Made by a program: the position numbers and the translations under genes. A model generated the notes under the pieces. It searched no databases. It was not told where the DNA came from and saw only the letters and a program-made list of their open reading frames with translations. DNA of 64,000 nucleotides from Pseudooceanicola nanhaiensis DSM 18065 (GTDB taxonomy: Bacteria; Pseudomonadota; Alphaproteobacteria; Rhodobacterales; Rhodobacteraceae), in assembly GCF_000688295.1 (NCBI RefSeq), contig NZ_JHZF01000013.1, forward strand, positions 868,001 to 932,000, given 5' to 3'. Positions 59,108 through 64,000 of the stretch are shown here, piece by piece (the first letter of the stretch is position 1; every line of letters starts with the position of its first letter).

Positions 59108-62062
59108 TCAGGCGAACAGGAAGTCGTCCGCGCCGAAGGTCTCGGTCTGCTGCTCCGGCGTCGGCTCGACCAGCGCCGGATCGCTCAGCGGGGCGGTGAG
59201 GCCGGGCTCCACCGGGTCGGTCAGCAGCAGGACATCCTGCGGGCTGTCGGCGGTGCGCGATGCGAAGACCATCTCGTCCCCGGCGGAGGTAGAGGCGATG
59301 AGCCCGGCGATCTCGTCGGTGCCATGCACGCCTTCGACCACGTAGACATCCGAGATCGTCCCGTCGAACACGTAGCCGAACCCGGCCTTGCCCGTATCGC
59401 TGGCCCAGCCGAGGGCGCCGATCTGCATGTACTCCCCGTTCTTGGCCCAGGTCGTTCCGAAGGCGGCCTCTCCGAGGGATGTGCCGTCGAGGAACACCTC
59501 CACCCGGGCGCCGTCGAAGGTGATCTGGAGATCGTACTCCGTCTGCGCGTCGATGCCGTCGAAGCGGAACACCCGATCGCCGCTGCCGTCCTGGAAGCGG
59601 ACGTTCAGCGTGTCGCCCTCGAGATAGGCGCTCAGATGGTTGCCGCCGCCCGCGTAATAGCTGGCGTCCCGGGCGAGCAGGCCCTGCGTGCCGCCCAGGC
59701 GGTCGGCCGCGAAGGTCAGGGCGATGGTCGCCTCCTGAAGGGCGAGGGCGGCCGTTGGCGCCTCTTCCACCACGTCGGCGGCGGAGGAGATCACGATGTC
59801 CCCGGTCTGGCTGTAGACGACATCGAGCGCCGGTTCCGGGTCCGGGTCGGGTGTCGGATCGGGGTCCGGTGTCGGATCGGGATCCGGCCAGCCAGCCGTG
59901 CCGATCAGGTCGGTCATCTCGGTCGGGGTCAGCCGCGCATCTGCGACCGCCACGTTCGAGATGGTCCCGTCGAGCGGGTAGGCGAAACCGGGCTGTCCCG
60001 TCTTGCTGGCCCAGCCGAGGCCGCCGATCTGCATGTACTCGGCGTTGTTGGTCCAGGTCATGGAGAAGTCGGCCGACCCGATGGAGGCGCCGTCGACGAA
60101 GACCTCCACCTGCTTGCCGTCGAAGGTGATCTGGAGGTCGTATTCCGTGCCGGCCTTGATGCCGCCGACCGAGATGACCTGGTCGCCCTTGCCGTCCTGG
60201 AAGCGCACGTTCAGCCGGTCGCCGTCGAGATAGGCGCTGAGGTGATTGCCGCCGCCCTCGTAATAGCTGGCATCCCGGGTCAGAAGGCCCTGCTTGCCGC
60301 CGATCCGGTCGGCTTCGAAGGTGAACGAAATGGTCCCTGCCGCGATCTCGAGCGTTGGATCGGGGGCCACCTCGACCACATCCGTGCTCGAGTTGATCGC
60401 GACGGCCCCGGGCAGGCCGAAGAGAAGCTTGCCTTTGGCGGGATCGGTGGGATCGGTGGGATCCGTTGGATCGGTGGGATCGGTGGGATCCGTCGGATCC
60501 GTGGGGTCCGTCGGATCGGTCGGATCCGTGGGATCGGTGGGATCGGTGGGATCGGTAGGATCGGTCGGATCGGTCGGATCCGTGGGGTCGGTCGGATCGG
60601 TCGGATCCGTGGGATCGGTCGGGTCCGTCGGCCCTGCACCCAGCAGTTCCTGCAGGCGGTCATAGGCCCCGTATTTCTCGACCAGGCTGCCGTCCACCGG
60701 CGCGAGGTCGGCGAGGGTGATGCCGACGCCCCGGTCCGCGTTCGCGAAGAACTTGTCGTAATGCCACGGGCTGTCCGTGTCGGTCTGCTGGAGCGTCAGG
60801 TTGCCGCCCTTTTCGCCGAGGCCCGAGAAGTTCTCGTACCCGCCCTGGATGTTGCCGTAGCTCTCGCCGTCGACGATGACGAAGGTCGCCTTGCTGCCGG
60901 TGCCCTGCACGTCGAGCACGGTGTTGTTGCGTGCAACCACATTGCTGCCGCTGCTGACCGAGATGCCGCGGATCATCGAGGTGACGATGATGTTCTGTTC
61001 GATCAGGATGTTGGTGTATCTGGCATCATCCATGAAGATGCCCTGAACGTCCGACCGCGTGCCCGGCAGGAACACGTTGCCCCGGATGACGACATCGCTC
61101 GAATCCGAGCCCTGGAACTGGATGAAGTCGAGGTGGGCGCCGTCGGACGGGAAGATGTTGCGGGCGCCGGTGTTGTTCTCGACCAGGGTGTTCTTCACGC
61201 CGAGGAACTTGAAGCTGTCGTTGCCGATGTAGTCGATCGTGTTGCCCACGACGTCGAGCTGGTCGGTGTTGAAGAAGGCCCCGCCGTTCTTCACGTCGTG
61301 CACGTAATTGTTCGCGAAGGTCACGTTGCGCGCGCCTTCGGACGAGGACAGGCCGTAATAGCCGCTGTAATCCCCGTCGACGCGGCCATTGACCTCGTTG
61401 TTCAGGATCTCGACGTCATGGCTGCCGCCGGTCACGTGGACAAGGCTCGCCGCGCCGCTGCCGTTGCTGGGGCTGTCGACGTGGACGCCGTCGATCCGGA
61501 CGAAGCTGGAATTGCTGATGGTGATGTCGTCGAACGTCGCGCCGAGCGGGGTGGCCGAGGTGATGGTCACGTAGCTCGAGAAGGCCTTGCCGCTGATCGA
61601 GAGGCTGCCGTAATCGCCGTCGGCCAGCACGATCGTCTCGCCGCCCCTGGCCGAGGCCAGCGCCTTCATCAGCTCGTCCGCGGATCTGACGGTGATCCCC
61701 GCCGGCGCGGCGAGGCTGGCCGAGGCGGTCTCCGTGACCGGTGCCGCGAAGGCCGCCATGACGGGCGCGTCCGTGTCGGACGGCGCGGGCGCGATGGTCT
61801 GCCCGCTGGTGTCGACCTCTGGCGATGCGAGCGGTTCGGTCTCGATCGTGGACAGCGTGATTGCGTCGGGTTCGGTCAACTCGGGACCGAGCGTGTCGGT
61901 CTCGGCCGTCGTGGGGGTCGGCTCGATCTGGGGGGCGTCCTGACCGTCCTGATCTGCGAGGGCGGCGATGGTCTCGTCCCCCGGCTGGAGCGTGGTGCCC
62001 AGATCATTCTGCGTCAGGTTGCCGTCGACCCGCATGTCGGGTGAAAGGTGCAATATGGTCAT
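59108..62062 (-). CDS. Large secreted-type beta-helix / TDP-repeat / double LamG protein
   Basis: A 984-aa modular protein with no Sec or Tat signal. Residues 1-105 are acidic, Thr/Pro-rich and low-complexity. About 110-460 is a right-handed parallel beta-helix of the polysaccharide-lyase type (SADELMKALASARGGETIVLADGDYGSLSISGKAF, then many N/V/I rungs such as VVIRGNVFLPGTRSDVQGIF, given as regions). Residues 479-541 are 21 TDP tripeptides. About 542-722 and 746-905 are two closely similar LamG/ConA-like lectin domains joined by a DPDPTPDP linker. The C-terminus ends GADDFLFA, like many type I secretion substrates. It probably binds or cleaves a polysaccharide outside the cell. galE lies upstream on the same strand. 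I do not recognise a named family for the whole architecture. Confidence 0.8.
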   Translation of the reverse strand: MTILHLSPDMRVDGNLTQNDLGTTLQPGDETIAALADQDGQDAPQIEPTPTTAETDTLGPELTEPDAITLSTIETEPLASPEVDTSGQTIAPAPSDTDAPVMAAFAAPVTETASASLAAPAGITVRSADELMKALASARGGETIVLADGDYGSLSISGKAFSSYVTITSATPLGATFDDITISNSSFVRIDGVHVDSPSNGSGAASLVHVTGGSHDVEILNNEVNGRVDGDYSGYYGLSSSEGARNVTFANNYVHDVKNGGAFFNTDQLDVVGNTIDYIGNDSFKFLGVKNTLVENNTGARNIFPSDGAHLDFIQFQGSDSSDVVIRGNVFLPGTRSDVQGIFMDDARYTNILIEQNIIVTSMIRGISVSSGSNVVARNNTVLDVQGTGSKATFVIVDGESYGNIQGGYENFSGLGEKGGNLTLQQTDTDSPWHYDKFFANADRGVGITLADLAPVDGSLVEKYGAYDRLQELLGAGPTDPTDPTDPTDPTDPTDPTDPTDPTDPTDPTDPTDPTDPTDPTDPTDPTDPTDPTDPTDPTDPAKGKLLFGLPGAVAINSSTDVVEVAPDPTLEIAAGTISFTFEADRIGGKQGLLTRDASYYEGGGNHLSAYLDGDRLNVRFQDGKGDQVISVGGIKAGTEYDLQITFDGKQVEVFVDGASIGSADFSMTWTNNAEYMQIGGLGWASKTGQPGFAYPLDGTISNVAVADARLTPTEMTDLIGTAGWPDPDPTPDPDPTPDPDPEPALDVVYSQTGDIVISSAADVVEEAPTAALALQEATIALTFAADRLGGTQGLLARDASYYAGGGNHLSAYLEGDTLNVRFQDGSGDRVFRFDGIDAQTEYDLQITFDGARVEVFLDGTSLGEAAFGTTWAKNGEYMQIGALGWASDTGKAGFGYVFDGTISDVYVVEGVHGTDEIAGLIASTSAGDEMVFASRTADSPQDVLLLTDPVEPGLTAPLSDPALVEPTPEQQTETFGADDFLFA
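60440..60628 (-). repeat. Tandem 9-bp repeat, 21 units, encoding (TDP)21
   Basis: 189 bp of perfect-frame 9-bp units (ACN GAY CCN on the minus strand) encode 21 consecutive Thr-Asp-Pro tripeptides. Codon variants alternate (GATCCC/GACCCC/GATCCG), so the array is old enough to have drifted but keeps the peptide exactly. Length change by whole units would keep the frame. It links the beta-helix to the first LamG domain. Confidence 0.95.
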
Positions 62063-62480
62063 CAGAAGCCTCTGTGGCTCGCGGCGCGATCACGGCGCCG
62101 GCAGTGGTTTACGTGTCTCCTCGGAGGAAAAACATGTCACCATGGAAACAGAACTTGTCTCTGAGCCTGATCTCTAGAGGCACAGAGGGCGGCATTGCGG
62201 TCGGAGATCGGTAAATTCGGTGCAAGTTTGTGGCGGTCTTGAGGCATGCCCCTGACCGCACCAAAATCATCCACACGTTCAGCGATTACCCCGTCTTCTG
62301 GAAACCGCGATAGCAATCGCCTGTAACGTGTACAAATTGATTGTTCCGGATCGCGAAACATAAGCAGGCTTCCGCCGCGGATTGCCCCTGCATGACGATT
62401 CCACGCTCATCCCCGCCCGATTCCGCATCGTAGGGTTGAGCGGGAGTCAGCAGGGTGTCAGGGTTCCGGCAGCTTTCCGC
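62063..62480. other. Intergenic region upstream of the beta-helix gene, no gene seen
   Basis: A 418-bp gap between galE and the beta-helix gene, AT-richer than the flanks, especially 62100-62400. It should hold the promoter of the large gene, but no clear -35/-10 pair was found. Short frames exist on both strands; none has supporting similarity. Confidence 0.5.
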
Positions 62481-63464
62481 TCAGCTTTCGTAGCGGCCGG
62501 TCCGGTGCCAGAGCCACGCATCGGCGATCATCTGGGGCATCGTGGAGCGGGTCGGGTGCCATCCCAGCTCCGACTCGGCCCGGGTCGAGCCCGAGACGAG
62601 CTTGGTCGCGTCGCCGGCGCGGCGCGGACCCTCGGTATGGGGCACCTCGCGATTGGTCACCGCGCGGCTGGCGTCGATGACCTGCCGGACCGAGAAGCCG
62701 GTGCCGGTCCCGAGGTTGAAGACCCGGCTGGGCTTGCCCGCCCGCAGCCAGTCCAGCCCCAGCACATGCGCATCGACCAGGTCGCAGACATGGACGTAAT
62801 CGCGGATGCAGGTGCCGTCGGGCGTGTCGTAATCCGTGCCGTGGATGGTCAGCCCGGGGCGGGTTCCGTCGACGGCCTCGAGCATCACGGGGATCAGGTG
62901 GGTCTCGGGGCGGTGGTGCTCTCCGACCTCGCCGTCGGGATCGGCACCCGCGACGTTGAAATAGCGGAAGATCACGTGGCGCAGCCCGTGGGCGGCCTCG
63001 AAATCGCGCAGGATCTCCTCGATCGCGCGCTTCGAGGCGCCGTAGGCGTTGAGCGGCTGCTGCGGGGTCTCCTCGTCGAGCACCACGTTGTCGTGCTCGC
63101 CATAGGTGGCGCAGGTCGAGGAGAAGACGAAGTCCATGCAGCCCGCCGCCACCGCGGCCTCGATCAGGTTCAGCGAGCCCATGACGTTGTTGCGCCAGTA
63201 GAGGCCGGGCTTCGCCATCGCCTCGCCGACCTGGCTGAAGGCGGCGAAATGCATCACCGCGTCGGGGCGGTGCGTGGCGAAGACCTCGTCCAGCCGCGCG
63301 CGGTCCAGCAGGTCGCCCTCTTCCGCGGGCCCGAACTTCACCGCGTCGCGCCAGCCGGTCGAGAAATTGTCGAAGGTGACGGGTGTATGCCCCGCGGCCC
63401 GCAGCGCCTTGCAGGCATGCGAACCGATGTAGCCCGCGCCGCCGGTGACCAGAACCTTCGCCAT
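62481..63464 (-). CDS. galE: UDP-glucose 4-epimerase
   Basis: A 327-aa extended SDR. The NAD motif is TGGAGYIG, the catalytic Ser/Thr is in SSTCATYG and the YxxxK pair in YGASKRAIEE. NVAGADPDGEVGEHH and DYVHVCDLVDAHV are typical of GalE. It interconverts UDP-glucose and UDP-galactose for polysaccharide or LPS synthesis. The ATG at 63464 has AGGAGG directly upstream and starts the Rossmann strand. Its neighbour, the secreted beta-helix protein, may act on the polymer. Confidence 0.93.
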   Translation of the reverse strand: MAKVLVTGGAGYIGSHACKALRAAGHTPVTFDNFSTGWRDAVKFGPAEEGDLLDRARLDEVFATHRPDAVMHFAAFSQVGEAMAKPGLYWRNNVMGSLNLIEAAVAAGCMDFVFSSTCATYGEHDNVVLDEETPQQPLNAYGASKRAIEEILRDFEAAHGLRHVIFRYFNVAGADPDGEVGEHHRPETHLIPVMLEAVDGTRPGLTIHGTDYDTPDGTCIRDYVHVCDLVDAHVLGLDWLRAGKPSRVFNLGTGTGFSVRQVIDASRAVTNREVPHTEGPRRAGDATKLVSGSTRAESELGWHPTRSTMPQMIADAWLWHRTGRYES

Positions 63465-63665
63465 GTATGCCTCCTGATGTTCCCCGGCGCGGAGCTTAGG
63501 GGAAGGGGCGGGGCGGGACCAGATGAAATGGTGGCCGTTTGCACCGCACGAAGCGCTCCGGTGCGCTCCGGATCCCCGGGGTCCGACAGGTGGGCGCAGG
63601 AGGTGCGCATCCGCTTGCACCTTCGCCGCTTCCCGCCGAACATCCGCGCCGACAAGGAGGCCCAC

Positions 63666-64000
63666 ATGATCCCGAATTTCTCGACCTCGCAGGTCACCCG
63701 CAAACCCGTCGTCGAAACCGAGGGCGGCGTGGTCGCCACCCAGCACAGCAAGGGCGCGCGCGCCGGGGCGGAGGTGCTCAAGGCCGGCGGCAACGCGATC
63801 GACGCGGCCGTCGCCACCGCCTTCGCCATGGGCGTGGTCGAGCCGTGGATGAGCGGGCCGGGCGGCGGCGGCGGGATGGTCTATCACGACGCCGCGACCG
63901 GCGAGACCCATGCGCTGAACTTCGGCATGCGCTCTCCGGCCGGGCTCGATCCGGCGGATTACCCGCTCTCCGGCACCGGCACCGCCTCCGACCTCTTCCC
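63666..64000 (+). CDS. ggt: Gamma-glutamyltransferase, N-terminal part (cut by window edge)
   Basis: The first about 111 codons of a gamma-glutamyltransferase-family gene run off the right edge. The N-terminal signature is GGVVATQHSKGARAGAEVLKAGGNAIDAAVATAFAMGVVEP, then GPGGGGGMVYHD, given as regions. These belong to the large-subunit core. The autoprocessing Thr lies beyond the window. AAGGAGG precedes the ATG. There is no obvious signal peptide in the visible part, unlike the periplasmic GGTs, so a cytosolic acylase-like member is possible. Confidence 0.85.
   Translation, partial: MIPNFSTSQVTRKPVVETEGGVVATQHSKGARAGAEVLKAGGNAIDAAVATAFAMGVVEPWMSGPGGGGGMVYHDAATGETHALNFGMRSPAGLDPADYPLSGTGTASDLF

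Noticed and set aside
60440-60628. Possible CRISPR-like or satellite array
   Set aside because: The 9-bp units are contiguous with no spacers and encode an in-frame peptide repeat within a long gene.
59087-62044. 985-codon plus-strand frame opposite the beta-helix protein
   Set aside because: It is antisense to a modular protein with clear domains. Its GSVGSV stretch is only the complement of the TDP repeat.
62134-62214. 26-codon plus-strand frame after a perfect GGAGG-type ribosome-binding site
   Set aside because: The site is good, but the peptide is not recognisable, leads into galE antisense sequence and has no evident promoter. It is more likely chance.
62286-62393. 35-codon reverse frame in the galE/beta-helix gap
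   Set aside because: It has no Shine-Dalgarno sequence and no recognisable features.

Overview
The window reads as a chromosome segment of a high-GC alphaproteobacterium, most likely of the Rhodobacterales (Rhodobacteraceae/Roseobacter group). This is inferred from gene content and style: TRAP and ABC importers with FCD-type GntR regulators, ATGA/GTGA gene overlaps, an hmuR-hmuSTUV haem locus with a HemP-like protein, HisKA_2 histidine kinases, and a PhaR-like CTGC-N3-GCAG box. No rRNA, tRNA, CRISPR array, prophage or insertion sequence was seen. Apart from one gene cut by the right edge, coding is compact and intact.

Layout. 1-5.2 kb: PAS sensor kinase with an overlapping response regulator; ribbon-helix-helix regulator with a cytosolic PHB-depolymerase-type esterase; reverse-strand phospholipase D. 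5.6-20.4 kb: a ten-gene plus-strand operon with a standalone carboxyltransferase, a peptide-type ABC importer (two ATPases, binding protein, two permeases), a 75-residue biotinyl carrier, two acyl-CoA ligases, a single-chain biotin carboxylase/carrier/carboxyltransferase and a GntR regulator. 20.4-22.4 kb: an SbtA-type bicarbonate transporter divergent from a LysR regulator. 22.4-30.2 kb: a sugar-acid locus (TRAP transporter dctPQM, GntR, FAH-family protein, pentonate-type dehydratase) with a divergent SDR. 30.3-34.5 kb: a small protein with a PhaR-like box, a beta-hydroxyacid dehydrogenase, a carboxymuconolactone-decarboxylase-like protein, an AbgB-like M20 amidohydrolase and a DapA-family lyase. 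34.6-38.3 kb: patatin lipase, YeiH exporter, CadR/PbrR-like MerR regulator and the CDF metal exporter it probably controls. 38.4-44.9 kb: haem uptake and breakdown (hmuR | hmuSTUV, IsdG-like monooxygenase, HemP-like protein). 44.9-53.5 kb: acetoacetyl-CoA synthetase, Asp/Glu/hydantoin racemase, a PotABCD-type importer, and a divergent GntR with a GNAT gene. 53.6-59.0 kb: glpK, glpD, a TraR/DksA zinc-finger protein, an MFS transporter and a VOC protein. 59.1-64 kb: a 984-residue beta-helix/LamG protein with 21 TDP repeats and a type-I-secretion-like C-terminus, galE, and the start of a gamma-glutamyltransferase.

The most unusual feature is the 5.6-22.4 kb block. The operon can in principle import an acid, activate it to a CoA thioester and carboxylate it, and a bicarbonate transporter sits directly next to it. 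Bicarbonate is the co-substrate of biotin-dependent carboxylases, so the block could be an import-activate-carboxylate module with its own bicarbonate supply. That link is inference. The single-chain carboxylase family is known. The substrate is not visible from sequence.

Regulation can be read in several places: paired FadR-type boxes exactly 150 bp apart (29162 and 29312), a 17-bp MerR palindrome (37337-37353), a TGTATACA palindrome (51930-51937), repeated ATCCAT half-sites before the RHH gene, and GC-rich hairpins directly after three separate substrate-binding-protein genes.
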